Shown in pieces: positions 18,033-27,094 of a DNA stretch of 64,000 bases (position 1 is the first letter of the stretch; each line of letters opens with the position of its first letter). The stretch covers positions 1,426,001 to 1,490,000 of the forward strand of contig JASGJS010000001.1 in NCBI GenBank assembly GCA_047601185.1. The letters are read 5' to 3'. The DNA is from JASGJS01 sp047601185. Lineage in GTDB: Bacteria > Pseudomonadota > Gammaproteobacteria > JAURND01. The notes under the pieces were generated by a model that was not told the DNA's origin, did no database searches, and saw nothing but the letters and a program-made list of their open reading frames with translations. The position numbers and the translations under genes are program-made.

Positions 18033-18296
18033 CTATTTTTTTTCGAGAACATCTTTCAATACCCGATAATCCAGGCTTAATTCAGCATACATATGTTTTA
18101 AGCGCTGATTTTCTTCTTCTAGCTGTTTTAAGCGTTTTACATCTGATTCGATCATTCCATTAAATTTGTTCCGCCAGCTATAAATCGTTGCCTCGCTAAT
18201 GGCATATTTTCGGCTTAAATCGACGATGGGCACACCGGCTTCAAGCTCTTTTAAAATCCCAATTATTTGGTTTTCAGTAAATCTCGTTTTTTTCAT
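18033..18296 (-). CDS. IS copy D orfA
   Basis: Intact 87-aa HTH and coiled-coil protein, same sequence as the other copies. Confidence 0.92.
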   Translation of the reverse strand: MKKTRFTENQIIGILKELEAGVPIVDLSRKYAISEATIYSWRNKFNGMIESDVKRLKQLEEENQRLKHMYAELSLDYRVLKDVLEKK

Positions 18297-18372
18297 TGTA
18301 GAGTCCTCTTAGTTCGACTAGTTTATCGGAAAACTCTACTTATGGGTTGTACTATTTTAGGGGAGGATTACC

Positions 18373-18565
18373 CGCATCTTTTGCCATTCCAGCCCAGCCA
18401 ATAGCCATCCTAATTCTTGAGTATTCATTTCCATAACACCACTCGTTTGGTTAAAGTGCATTTGGAATTTGCCTTGCTCTAATCTTTTATAAAGTAAAAT
18501 AAACCCATTTTTATGCCAAGACAGACATTTTACTCTATCGCGATCGCGGTTATAGAAAATATAAA
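18373..18565 (-). pseudogene. tnpB: IS66 TnpB fragment
   Basis: SLYIFYNRDRDRVKCLSWHK followed by LLYKRLEQGKF and NTQELGWLLAGLEW matches the C-terminal part of IS66 TnpB. Its N-terminus was removed by the IS5 element beginning at 18566, and its last nine codons are on the other side of IS copy D (17136-17178). The in-frame MQQ start now seen derives from the IS5 terminal repeat. Confidence 0.88.
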
Positions 18566-18646
18566 GGCTTTGTTGCATAATTAATTAATTTGAAATTTTC
18601 TTTTTTTAACAATAGGTTATGCTGCAATGTGGCTTTCTGGTATACC

Positions 18647-19555
18647 TTAAGATGTCATTTTATTAAGAGCATTGCATTTAATAAACGCTTCAGTCGCTTG
18701 ATTTTCAAATAAAATGGCTTTTAAATCATTCCCAAATATTTTCTTAAAACGAAACATCGCATTTTCTGCAATACTCCTTCTGTGATAGCCATTCTCTCTT
18801 TTCCAGGCCGCTTTTCCTATTTTTCGAATGGCTCTTATATTTTTATCACGCCGTAAGGGTTTTCTTTTACAGTTGCCATGCTGCTTTATCTTCGCAGTCT
18901 CTCGCGGAGGAATGGTGACCTTCGCACCTTTTTTCTCAAGTAACTCATAATTTTCAAAACTGTCATAAGCACCATCGGCAGATGCCTGAAGGATTTTGCT
19001 GTTAATTTGCGCCAATAAATCAGGAAATGCTTCATTATCATGCACATCATTGGTTGACAATCCCTTGGCTATAATTTCCCCAGTTGCCTCATCGATTCCT
19101 AAATGAAGCTTACGCCAAGTTCGTCGTTTACTATAGCCATACTGCCTGACTTTCCATTCACCTTCCCCAAATACCTTTAACCCAGTAGAATCAAATACAG
19201 CATGCAATGCTTTACCCGACTGGAATTTTTTTAGGGGGACTTCTAAATCCCCTTGCCGACGACAAACAGTCGTATAATTCGGCGTTTTAATCGGTAACGC
19301 CATTAGTTCAATAAGTGACGCTGTAAAGCCTTGTAAAGCCCGAAGAGGGAGACGGAAAACCATCTTGAGGGTCAATACACATAAGATAGCAGCTTCAGCG
19401 TAAACTTTAGGTCTCCCGCGAGCACCAGATTTGTCAATATTATGCCATTGTTTGATTGATTCCTCGTCAAACCATATGGTTAGGCTTCCTCGATTGGTCA
19501 ATGCTTTGTTATAATGAGGCCAGTTACGAATGCGGTAAGTTTGTTTTTTTGCCAT
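18647..19555 (-). CDS. IS5-family transposase
   Basis: A 302-aa DDE transposase: N-terminal YRIRNWPHYNKALTNRGSLT and IWFDEESIKQWH, then HAVFDSTGLKVFGEGEW (Asp), ASADGAYDSFENYELL (Asp) and HRRSIAENAMFRFKKIFG (Glu). Full length and intact; the YRxxxE-type signature near the C-terminus is visible. Confidence 0.95.
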   Translation of the reverse strand: MAKKQTYRIRNWPHYNKALTNRGSLTIWFDEESIKQWHNIDKSGARGRPKVYAEAAILCVLTLKMVFRLPLRALQGFTASLIELMALPIKTPNYTTVCRRQGDLEVPLKKFQSGKALHAVFDSTGLKVFGEGEWKVRQYGYSKRRTWRKLHLGIDEATGEIIAKGLSTNDVHDNEAFPDLLAQINSKILQASADGAYDSFENYELLEKKGAKVTIPPRETAKIKQHGNCKRKPLRRDKNIRAIRKIGKAAWKRENGYHRRSIAENAMFRFKKIFGNDLKAILFENQATEAFIKCNALNKMTS

Positions 19556-19727
19556 TTTTAATCCCTTAGTTCTTTTTTGCTTGAGAACTTAAGAGTCTAA
19601 TGGCTTTTAAAATGTTTGCAACTATCCAAATTGCCGTATTTCGTGACCATTGGTAATCCTCCCCTAAAATAGTACAACCCATAAGTAGAGTTTTCCGATA
19701 AACTAGTCGAACTAAGAGGACTCTACA

Positions 19728-19991
19728 ATGAAAAAAACGAGATTTACTGAAAACCAAATAATTGGGATTTTAAAAGAGCTTGAAGCCGGTGTGCCCATCG
19801 TCGATTTAAGCCGAAAATATGCCATTAGCGAGGCAACGATTTATAGCTGGCGGAACAAATTTAATGGAATGATCGAATCAGATGTAAAACGCTTAAAACA
19901 GCTAGAAGAAGAAAATCAGCGCTTAAAACATATGTATGCTGAATTAAGCCTGGATTATCGGGTATTGAAAGATGTTCTCGAAAAAAAATAG
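19728..19991 (+). CDS. IS copy E orfA
   Basis: Intact 87-aa HTH and coiled-coil protein. Confidence 0.92.
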   Translation: MKKTRFTENQIIGILKELEAGVPIVDLSRKYAISEATIYSWRNKFNGMIESDVKRLKQLEEENQRLKHMYAELSLDYRVLKDVLEKK

Positions 19992-20071
19992 TTACGGCAG
20001 TAGAGCGTAGAGAATGGGTTAATTATGCAATTCAAACCCATCAAATTAGCCTAAATCGAGCCTGCCGATTA

Positions 20072-20807
20072 TTGAACATTAGTCGTTCAGTTTTTGGATA
20101 TTCTCATAAATTAGAAAATGATGAGGAGATTAAATGTGCTCTGCAGGATTTAGCCATTAGGTATCGCCGTTATGGGTTTGAAAAGATGTTTCAAAAACTC
20201 AGACAACAAGGTTATCAATGGAACCATAAGCGTGTTTATAGGGTTTATTGTGATTTAAAATTAAATTTAAGACGTAAGCCCAAAAGGCGACTGCCACAGA
20301 GAGAGAAAACTGCGTTGAATTGGCCAATGCAAATGAATGAAAGCTGGTCGATGGATTTCATGAGCGATGCACTTGCAAAATGGTAGGCGATTTCGCACTG
20401 TGAATGTACTGGATGACTGCAATCGGGAAGCATTGGGAATCCAAGCAAATTTATCATTACCTGCTAAACGGGTAACAGCGTTTTTAGATTGGATATCTAT
20501 TAAGCATGGTTATCCTATGCAGCTTCGGGTGGATAATGGCCCTGAGAATATTTCAAAAGAAATGTTTGATTGGGCCAAAAAACATGGTGTAAAGCTTCGT
20601 CATATTGAGCCAGGAAAACCAGCACAGAATGCTTATATCGAACGATTTAATCGTACTTATCGTGAAGAAGTATTAGGTGTGCATTTATTTAAGGATATTA
20701 ACCACGTGCAAGCCATAACTGATCAATGGTTACAGGAATATAACCTGGAAAGACCCCATCAGTCGCTGGGGCATTTGACACCACAGCAATATAGGGAAAT
20801 GCTATGA
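20072..20807 (+). pseudogene. IS copy E orfB, frameshifted
   Basis: The extra A near 20380 changes SDALANGRRF to SDALAKW and stop, which separates the first catalytic Asp from the rest of the DDE triad. The remainder continues in the next frame to 20807. This copy could move only with transposase from another copy. Confidence 0.93.
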
Positions 20808-20894
20808 TTTCTACTTATGCGTTGTACTAAAAATGGGGGGTTGACACATTTATGCAACAACGCCCTCCAGAATATAAATTTTATAGCAAAAAAT

Positions 20895-21518
20895 ATGTAT
20901 AATAGAAATCAAGGAAAGATTATTTATGAAACTCCCAAAGCCGATATAGTGAATTTGCCTGCAGATTCCGATGGAATGGCAGTTTTAGAAGTTTTGGTAT
21001 CTGAGTGCCACAAATATTTTTTTACTCAATTAGTTACTTCATGCGAAACTGTTCTATCCAAAATATATACTTTAGAAAAAGGAAATAGACACTTAAAAGA
21101 ATTGGAACAGAAAATCAATTTATGCCAGTGTCAGATCAAAGAACAGAGCTTGAAAAAATTAAAAAAGTTGAAAAATGTAAGCCCAAATAAGCCTACTTTT
21201 AGTGATTACATAAATCAAATTTTTAATAAATTATGTGATGATGGAATCGAAGAAGATGCCTTGGAACAAGAAAAAAAGGTATTTGATGTGCTTCGTGTAA
21301 TAAGAAACTATTTCTCTCATGGACATGATTTACAAAAAGAAGAGCTTAAAATCATAGCAGAAAGCGAAATGTCCGAAGCGGGAATCCTGGTGTTAAGGGG
21401 AAGGATAGTGTCCATTAATTTTGTATTGTACTCTCATTTTCTTTACAAGATATTATTAGTAATTGATTTAATATGTAAAAGGGCCAATGTGAGAGCTTTT
21501 AACGTCCAACAGGCATGA
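20895..21518 (+). CDS. Protein with HEPN-like RNYFSH motif, function unknown
   Basis: A 207-aa protein from ATG 20895 (MYNRNQGKIIYETPKADI); the frame extends into IS copy E, but that part is IS and IS5 end sequence. It is predominantly helical. The segment VFDVLRVIRNYFSHGHD fits the Rx4H signature of HEPN domains, the ribonuclease fold of many toxins and defence proteins. Upstream is SECHKYFFTQLVTSCETVL, downstream a helical LLVIDLICKRANV. HEPN assignment rests on this motif and all-alpha character only. There is no clear ribosome site, and its native promoter may have been lost to the IS insertions. Confidence 0.55.
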   Translation: MYNRNQGKIIYETPKADIVNLPADSDGMAVLEVLVSECHKYFFTQLVTSCETVLSKIYTLEKGNRHLKELEQKINLCQCQIKEQSLKKLKKLKNVSPNKPTFSDYINQIFNKLCDDGIEEDALEQEKKVFDVLRVIRNYFSHGHDLQKEELKIIAESEMSEAGILVLRGRIVSINFVLYSHFLYKILLVIDLICKRANVRAFNVQQA

Positions 21519-21701
21519 AAATTATGTAAATTTAACTTGTTAATTCACCTCAAGTTTTTAGTATTTACATCTGGGTGAAATGTTATAGAAAGTGGTAAAA
21601 AGAGGCTTCTCTACAAAAATGCTTTGAGTTAGTAAGAAAATTAATTCCTTAGTAGCGGTTTGTCTTCAGGTTCGATAACTTTTTCCGTAACTTTGTCACT
21701 T

Positions 21702-22899
21702 TCAGAACTCTTTTTTACGATATGCCACAATTGAAACAATCAATATTATTGCGGCGGCCGCGATCAGTTCTGCAGAGCCTATTAAATACCCTTTGTCGAC
21801 ACTGGCTATTGAAGATGATAAGAATTTCTCATAATCATTAATCGGAAATAAAAAAAGATTTATCATGCTGTGCAACAAAAATTGAATCAATCCCCGTGAT
21901 CGTAAGTCCGCCAACAGAAGCCATAGAAATCAGGCTGGCAGTGAACTTCATTATTTTTTTAGAGCAATCATTTTCTTCAATAATTTCTTGTGGAATTTCT
22001 TTTTCCATTTTTTTATGCGTTTGTTTTTCATCGATCGGTGGTGAAGGTGGTGGCTCATGGCTTTTATCATCTAAGAGTTCCGTTTCTTGACAGAGAATGG
22101 GGAGGTCATATTTTTTACAATGTTTTGATATGTCTTTTAAAAATTTCTCATAATTGGTCCTAGGGTCAGCCACGTCACTGAAAAATCCAGCTGCTTTTGC
22201 TGGAAGAATACATTCTGATAAACTGTGATGCCCAGCTGCTACCAATCCTGCAGCAAATACCAAAATTAATTTTTCAAAATCTTTTTGCTTATAATTTCTA
22301 TCATCATCCAGACCTCTTTGTAAATCCAAAATAAAGTATTGTATGGACCCAGAAGCTCCTGCAATAAATGGAGCGCCCGATTTTCTTAAAACAGTAGCGG
22401 TAGATAATTTTGAGCTAACAGAAATATTAGAGCTTTTGGCGTGCAATAAATCTCTCGACCAAAAATCCTTAAACTCATCATCATGAGGAGAAGATCTTTC
22501 CATGATTCCCGCGTAGGTATTTTTAAAGCTCTCGCTTTTTATTTCGTCAGATTCAGCTTCCACTCGCCCTCTATGTTTAAAAAATGATCTATTTCTAACT
22601 GCCCAAATAGACTGCTGTTCTGAGGGGCTAATGGATTCTCCAAATCCTTTTTCGAAGTCAGTTTTAACATTATTGGTTTCATCCATTTGAAACTGCATCC
22701 ATTCAATGATGCTGGCATTTTGAGCAGGGAGTGGTGATCTAAACTTGTATTCTTGTGCAGAGCTCGAAACATATCCTTTAAATAGGTTTGCAAGTTCTTC
22801 AGGCAAATTTTTTAAAGCCGAAACCGCCCACTTACTTTCTTTGTGGGTATGTTCTATGACATTTCCTCGTCTATCTTTTTCTTTCTCAATCATACTCAT
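21702..22899 (-). pseudogene. Membrane or effector-like protein with a probable frameshift near its C-terminus
   Basis: The main frame (21838-22899) gives 353 aa: a charged N-terminal part beginning MIEKEKDRRGNVIEHTH, a region with EQQSIWAVRNRSFFKHRGR, a mid-region rich in helices, a proline-rich linker (SHEPPPSPPIDEKQ) and one hydrophobic segment (FTASLISMASVGGLTITG). It stops just after a T7 run (near 21846-21852). One base less in that run would continue into SFLFPINDYEKFLSSSIASV and a second strong membrane segment (IGSAELIAAAAIILIVSIVA) ending at 21702. The product would then have a C-terminal membrane hairpin. No family recognised; an effector is plausible from the context. Confidence 0.55.
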
Positions 22900-23565
22900 A
22901 TACGCATGCCTCGATAATAATTCGCCTTTTCAATTATTTATATATTAAATCATACTTACCTTAAGGAAAAATTAGGAAATTTCATTATAAAGTATGGAAT
23001 TTTATGGAAAACAAGAGGCAATAGCAGGGTATAGTGACCAGTTTGTTTTTAAAATATGATGTACCCTGTCTAAAGCCAAAGTCCTTAAATGTCTCCCAAA
23101 AAGCTTGACAAAATTTAAGATTTCTTTAATCTATTCATTATTAGTCACTGCTGCACGACTCAAAAAGCAGCTAAGGTTGGCACCTACGGAGATACATCCA
23201 ACCACAACCTTCGGTTGTCTCAGCATACTGCCTCAAGCCGTATTTTATAATGCCTACAAGGCGCATTTCTTGTTTCTGAGAAATTTTAATCAAATCTTTC
23301 ATGCTCACATAGTTGAGTTGGATTATTTCCAGCTATCAATCTATCTGCGCCTTAAGTCCCTAAATTTTCTGCGGCAAAGCATTATTGTTCCCCAGAAAGC
23401 CCGCATGACCTCTCCTGGTGTTTTTTATTCTGGGAAGAAAGCCATGCTATCCATCATCATTAATATTTAGCCTCGGCTAAACTCTGTTTTACTCACCCAT
23501 AGGGGAAAATGTCCCCTGTCGGGTATGCATTTTCTCCTTTTTTCATTTATAGGAGGAAATGTTGT
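22900..23565. other. Intergenic stretch without a convincing gene
   Basis: A 121-codon frame at 23105-23470 has no ribosome site and unconvincing composition. Two hairpins precede the next gene: TTTAGCC/GGCTAAA (23466-23481) and AGGGGA/TCCCCT (23501-23517). They may form the mRNA leader or a terminator before the small-gene cluster. Confidence 0.4.
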
Positions 23566-23886
23566 ATGAAAAATCATCCAAAGTTTTATTTTTCAGGCTT
23601 GGGTTGTATTGAAGCCTTTAAAAAAACCGAAACTGACGCTTATATTAAGCTCAAAGTGCTAATGGGTCCCTCTGACGATTTAGTCTTAGGCTGTTTAGTG
23701 GAATCCAAGCGGCTCATTGAAGCAATTACGCAACTATCAACCGGTCAAAAAACGATCGGTCAAGGTATCCTGGTAAAGTTCAAAATTGAATACAAGGGCT
23801 TTGATTATTGGTACCCAGGCCGATTTGATGGGGATCCTTTGAACCTATTACAGTTTCAAGGGGTATTGACTCACGGAAAAGTCTAG
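23566..23886 (+). CDS. Small plasmid/ICE-type protein, weakly like DUF3577
   Basis: A 106-aa protein from ATG 23566, chosen because AGGAGG lies 9 nt upstream. FYFSGLGCIEAFKKTETDAYIK and LGCLVESKRLIEAI are followed by LVKFKIEYKGFDYWYPGR. The layout, a small beta-rich protein with a conserved GxGxI start, recalls DUF3577 (STY4534 family) proteins of conjugative elements, but similarity is weak. It heads a run of three genes ending with ardA, each with a strong ribosome site. Confidence 0.55.
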   Translation: MKNHPKFYFSGLGCIEAFKKTETDAYIKLKVLMGPSDDLVLGCLVESKRLIEAITQLSTGQKTIGQGILVKFKIEYKGFDYWYPGRFDGDPLNLLQFQGVLTHGKV

Positions 23887-23990
23887 TTGGTTGATGCTGA
23901 TGAGCCATCGGTAGCGTTATCGCCGATTTACTCATCTTCTGACGACGAGCCTTCCTCTTCCTGCAATTTATCGCAAAAGAGGGTATAATC

Positions 23991-24395
23991 ATGCAAAACC
24001 CAATAAGAGATTTGTTTGCACTCCAAACAGAGCTTGTAGACGCCAAAGTGGAGGTCAGCGTGAGTAAGGCCATTAGTCAGGTTATTGAGCAAATTGTCAA
24101 CTTTAGGCAAGAAGTGCAGCGGGATTTTGATGGATTAAAACATCAAATGCACCGGGAAATTTCCAGCCTGAAATACGAAATGTTGGACCGTTTTTCTAAG
24201 GTGGAGGATCGTTTCTCCAAAGTAAAAAGCCGACTAGCATCTGTTGAAACGGCTCTAGGAAGGCGTGATCAGGTTCGAAGTGAGCTTCGTACTCGATTTT
24301 TTGATTACACATTCCGAGCAGGTTGGGCAATTGGATTGGTCACATTATCAGCGGCAGTATCATCGCTGGTATTTGCGCTACATTCCATGTTTTAA
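23991..24395 (+). CDS. Coiled-coil protein with C-terminal membrane anchor
   Basis: A 134-aa protein. Residues 35-95 form a long coiled coil with a repeated RFSKVEDRFSKVKSRL pattern and LKHQMHREISSLKYEM. A single hydrophobic segment (GWAIGLVTLSAAVSSLVFAL) lies at the C-terminus. GAGGG precedes the ATG. Such small anchored coiled-coil proteins are common on plasmids and islands, but the function is unknown. Confidence 0.6.
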   Translation: MQNPIRDLFALQTELVDAKVEVSVSKAISQVIEQIVNFRQEVQRDFDGLKHQMHREISSLKYEMLDRFSKVEDRFSKVKSRLASVETALGRRDQVRSELRTRFFDYTFRAGWAIGLVTLSAAVSSLVFALHSMF

Positions 24396-24405
24396 GTATT
24401 GTAAC

Positions 24406-24437
24406 AATTGAGCTGAGCTGACAGGCTTGGCTCAATT
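24406..24437 (+). terminator. Hairpin after the coiled-coil gene
   Basis: AATTGAGC (24406-24413) and GCTCAATT (24430-24437) pair perfectly just after the stop codon. No U tract follows, so termination is a guess. Confidence 0.35.
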
Positions 24438-24454
24438 ATCATAACCCTAAAAGG

Positions 24455-24493
24455 GAGAAATAATTCTCTCTTTTAAGGGATACATTATTTCTC
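24455..24493 (+). promoter_or_regulatory. Inverted repeat in the ardA leader
   Basis: GAGAAATAAT (24455-24464) and ATTATTTCTC (24484-24493) pair perfectly around 19 nt and end about 12 nt before the ardA ribosome site (AAGGAGG). It may be an operator or an mRNA structure controlling ardA. Confidence 0.55.
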
Positions 24494-24521
24494 TCTACTT
24501 TACCAAGGAGGAGTAGAAATA

Positions 24522-25040
24522 ATGTCAAATTTACTGCCAAAAATTTATGTTATCTGTACGGCTGCAAGTGATGCAGGAGTGCGTCATGGTGCTTGGATAA
24601 ATGCTTATCAAGATGTTGAAGAGATAGAAGCTGATGTGCAATGCATGTTAGCTTCCAGCCCTTTCCCTGAATCTGAAGGATATGACATCTATGATTCTCT
24701 GGATTTTGGAGAATTAGAAATCCTTACGTGTGAGTCCTTAAAAAATGTTTCCGAATGGGCCAAGTTTATTGTAAAGCATGGACGTCTAGGATCGAAAGTC
24801 ATTGATTATGTGGGGGGTAATTTGGAAGAAGCCACGCGCATGATGGAAGAATGCTATTATGGTACTTATTCTAGCGAGTCTGCATTTGTTGAAAGTATTT
24901 TTGAGCAAGCGACCGACATTCCTGCGCATTTGCAGAATTACATTGACTATCAGGCTATGGCAAGAGATTGGTTTATCAGTGATTTCGTGTCTTTGAAGCT
25001 TAAACATAAACATGAGGTTCATGTTTTTAGTCAATATTGA
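24522..25040 (+). CDS. ardA: ArdA-type antirestriction protein
   Basis: A 172-aa acidic protein matching ArdA in length and motifs: PKIYVICTAASDAGVRHGAW, VEEIEADVQCMLASSPFPES, SEWAKFIVKHG, ATRMMEECYYGTYSS and the signature IPAHLQNYIDYQAMARDWF near the C-terminus. ArdA mimics B-form DNA and inhibits type I restriction enzymes, protecting incoming mobile DNA. A strong ribosome site (AAGGAGG) precedes the ATG. Its presence implies this segment derives from a conjugative or mobilisable element. Confidence 0.92.
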   Translation: MSNLLPKIYVICTAASDAGVRHGAWINAYQDVEEIEADVQCMLASSPFPESEGYDIYDSLDFGELEILTCESLKNVSEWAKFIVKHGRLGSKVIDYVGGNLEEATRMMEECYYGTYSSESAFVESIFEQATDIPAHLQNYIDYQAMARDWFISDFVSLKLKHKHEVHVFSQY

Positions 25041-25250
25041 AGGTCATTCAGTGTTGTTATTTGAATGATTTAGGTTTTTCTCACTTTTCCTTTGAATAAA
25101 GTGAGACTAAATAGGCTTTCCATGGTCTATTAATCGCTCTTTAATTAGGGCGTCGTTTATTCTGATGAATAAATGCTCTTAACTAATGGAAATAAACTGA
25201 TACTTCGTACATTACGCTCACTTTAGTGCAAGACTCAAAAATTTTTAAAC

Positions 25251-25294
25251 CTTCAAACAACTAGCCCCGCTTATGTGAAGCTAGTTGTTTGAAG
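25251..25294 (-). terminator. Strong hairpin terminator after the ankyrin gene
   Basis: CTTCAAACAACTAG (25251-25264) and CTAGTTGTTTGAAG (25281-25294) form a perfect 14-bp stem. Read on the minus strand it is followed by a T-containing tract (GGTTTAAAAATTTTT), which suits termination of the gene ending at 25318. It may also serve ardA from the other side. Confidence 0.75.
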
Positions 25295-25317
25295 AGAGTC
25301 AAAGAGCCTTAAGCTAA

Positions 25318-26115
25318 TTACATTATTAAACAACTTCGCACGTCTGGGAATAACAAAGAGAAAATTTTTGGCTCAGCCCCAGAACAATAATCACTGGGTA
25401 TTTTTCCAGAAGCATCTTTTATAGAGTTATTTGCTCCATTTAATAGCAAAATTTTAACGCATTCGAATGAATTATTTCCTATCGCCAAATGTAATGCAGT
25501 CTTTTTTAAAATGGGGTCTTGAGCGTTTACATTAACCTTTAATTCAATAAATTTTTGCAAGTCTAAGCCATTTTTGTTGGCCGCAGCCTCTCTTAAGCCT
25601 CTTTCTAATTCTGATTGAGAAGTATTTTTAAGGTCGTAGGCTTTTACTAGTTTTGATATCAGATCTTCAGGTTGTTTACTTCCAGGGAACATGCCAGCCC
25701 AGGAAGAGAAATTTTCCGAGTTTTTATCTGAGCTTTTTCTCCGCTCAGGTTTTGGGTCAACGTGTTCTGGCTTATGAGATTCTGATGATGGGGGAGTCTC
25801 ATCAAATTTTGGATTTTTCTTCAAAGTTTCTAAAAATACTGAGAGCTCTAATTGAACAAATATTTCCGGACCGCGCTTAAGAATGCCACCCATAAAAGCA
25901 CAACCAAAAAATATTTTTTCTGGTTGAATTCCTAGTTTTTTTAAGACAGAAAATACTTCATTTTCTTCACTTTTTGTCAGGTCATCCGTTTTTTTATTGA
26001 AGGTGACTCTTACCATCAAACCAAGACCTTGTAGCTCGACATCTTTCGCAAATTCTTTTAAGCTAGTTGGGGAAAAAATCTCTGCAATTCGCGCATTTAC
26101 TTCTTTTTCAGACAT
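25318..26115 (-). CDS. Ankyrin-repeat protein ending in a CaaX box (CLIM), candidate host-targeted effector
   Basis: A 265-aa protein from its first ATG. The N-terminal half contains a small alpha/beta region (LGLMVRVTFNKKTDDLT) and a charged linker. The C-terminal 90 residues hold ankyrin repeats: LEKVNVNAQD-like start, KKTALHLAIGNNSFECVKIL, LLNGANNSIKDASGK. The last four residues, CLIM, form a CaaX motif whose Met favours farnesyltransferase. Bacteria lack this enzyme, so the motif points to lipidation inside a eukaryotic host, as known for several Legionella effectors. The frame is open upstream of the ATG to the edge of the IS at 26210, so the original N-terminus may be missing. Confidence 0.8.
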   Translation of the reverse strand: MSEKEVNARIAEIFSPTSLKEFAKDVELQGLGLMVRVTFNKKTDDLTKSEENEVFSVLKKLGIQPEKIFFGCAFMGGILKRGPEIFVQLELSVFLETLKKNPKFDETPPSSESHKPEHVDPKPERRKSSDKNSENFSSWAGMFPGSKQPEDLISKLVKAYDLKNTSQSELERGLREAAANKNGLDLQKFIELKVNVNAQDPILKKTALHLAIGNNSFECVKILLLNGANNSIKDASGKIPSDYCSGAEPKIFSLLFPDVRSCLIM

Positions 26116-26234
26116 TGCGTCATGAGAATGTTTTTTATCAAATTTATTAAATTCTGACTCTTTGGAACTAGCGTGAGAAAACGAGGGATTGGATAGGTTA
26201 TAAATGATGTGTCAACACTTTCCCGGACACTTTT

Positions 26235-27047
26235 TTAATAGTTTACTACTTTTGCTTCAAATACCGCAGGCGCCATATAATCATTTGCCGAATGTAAACG
26301 CTTGCGATTATAAAATACTTCAATATATTCAAATATTATTTTCTTTGCTTCCTCCCTTGTTGGAAATTTGCAATGATGGGTTAATTCCGTTTTTAGGGTA
26401 TGAAAAAAACTCTCTGACACCGCATTGTCCCAGCAATTGCCCTTACGGCTCATGCTGTGAACGATGCCATGATCGTCAAGTATTTTTTTGTGACTTTCGC
26501 TTGCATACTGGCTGCCGCGGTCTGTGTGCCACAATAAACCTCGCATAGGTTTTCTTGTCCATATCGCCATTGTTAAAGCATCATTTACTAATTCTGCTTG
26601 CATGTGGTCCTCCATCGCCCATCCCACCACACGCCGTGAAAATAAATCAATTACAACCGCTAAATATATCCAGCCCTCAATCGTCCAGATGTAAGTAATA
26701 TCTCCTACATACTTCTGATCCGGCTGTGTCGCTGTGAAATCACGCCCCAATAAATTGGGTGCGATTGGCAACTTGTGCTTAGAATCCGTGGTAACTTTAA
26801 ACTTGCGCTTCGTTTTGCATTGTAACCCTTGCTGTTTCATCAGTTTGCCAATACGTCGTCGACTCATGCTGACGCCTTCTAGCTGTAGCTCCTTCTTGAT
26901 CCTACGCGTCCCATAACTACTACGACCTTTCATAAAAACATGCTGGATCCTGCTCGCTAAATGTTGATTTTCCAAGCTCCGGGCTGATGGAGTGCTTTGT
27001 TGCCACTCGTAAAAGCTACTGCGCCCAACCTCAAGCAACTGACACAT
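26235..27047 (-). CDS. IS3-family transposase orfB
   Basis: A 270-aa part with HTH_21 region ([16 protein letters not shown]) and rve integrase core: [10 protein letters not shown] (Asp), [11 protein letters not shown] (Asp), [15 protein letters not shown] (Glu). It lies in the -1 frame relative to orfA and is expressed by frameshift fusion. Confidence 0.94.
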   Translation of the reverse strand: MCQLLEVGRSSFYEWQQSTPSARSLENQHLASRIQHVFMKGRSSYGTRRIKKELQLEGVSMSRRRIGKLMKQQGLQCKTKRKFKVTTDSKHKLPIAPNLLGRDFTATQPDQKYVGDITYIWTIEGWIYLAVVIDLFSRRVVGWAMEDHMQAELVNDALTMAIWTRKPMRGLLWHTDRGSQYASESHKKILDDHGIVHSMSRKGNCWDNAVSESFFHTLKTELTHHCKFPTREEAKKIIFEYIEVFYNRKRLHSANDYMAPAVFEAKVVNY

Positions 27048-27094
27048 AAGCCCTACAGGGTATTCAGATTGATGTAACTGAATCCATGCGTACT

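Larger units (their letters stand above)
17179..18372 (-). mobile_element. IS3-family element, copy D (1194 bp), inside IS66 tnpB
   Basis: Target duplication CGCA at 17175-17178 and 18373-18376. Excising it rejoins tnpB as WQKMRNWRELNYDQFS followed by a stop. Belongs to the B, D, E sub-lineage. Confidence 0.95.
15476..18565 (-). mobile_element. Degraded IS66-family element with IS copy D nested inside
   Basis: It contains tnpC, the C-terminal two thirds of tnpB and IS copy D; tnpA is gone. The right side is cut by an IS5 element at 18566. The outer terminal repeats could not be located, so the left boundary is only the end of the last recognisable ORF. Confidence 0.7.
19652..20846 (+). mobile_element. 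IS3-family element, copy E (1195 bp, inactivated)
   Basis: Target duplication CATT at 19648-19651 and 20847-20850. It is one base longer than the others because of an extra A in the run at 20377-20380 inside orfB. Inserted 14 bp from the end of the IS5 element. Confidence 0.95.
18566..20864 (-). mobile_element. IS5-family element with IS copy E nested inside
   Basis: The left end GGCTTTGTTGCATAA and the right end, in reverse complement GGCGTTGTTGCATAA, are inverted repeats differing at one base. Without IS copy E the element is about 1100 bp, normal for IS5. No matching target duplication is seen, and the tnpB sequence does not resume to the right, so a deletion or rearrangement followed insertion. 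Confidence 0.85.

Noticed and set aside
23105..23470. 121-codon plus-strand frame
   Set aside because: No ribosome site, no recognisable motif, composition unlike its neighbours; probably chance.
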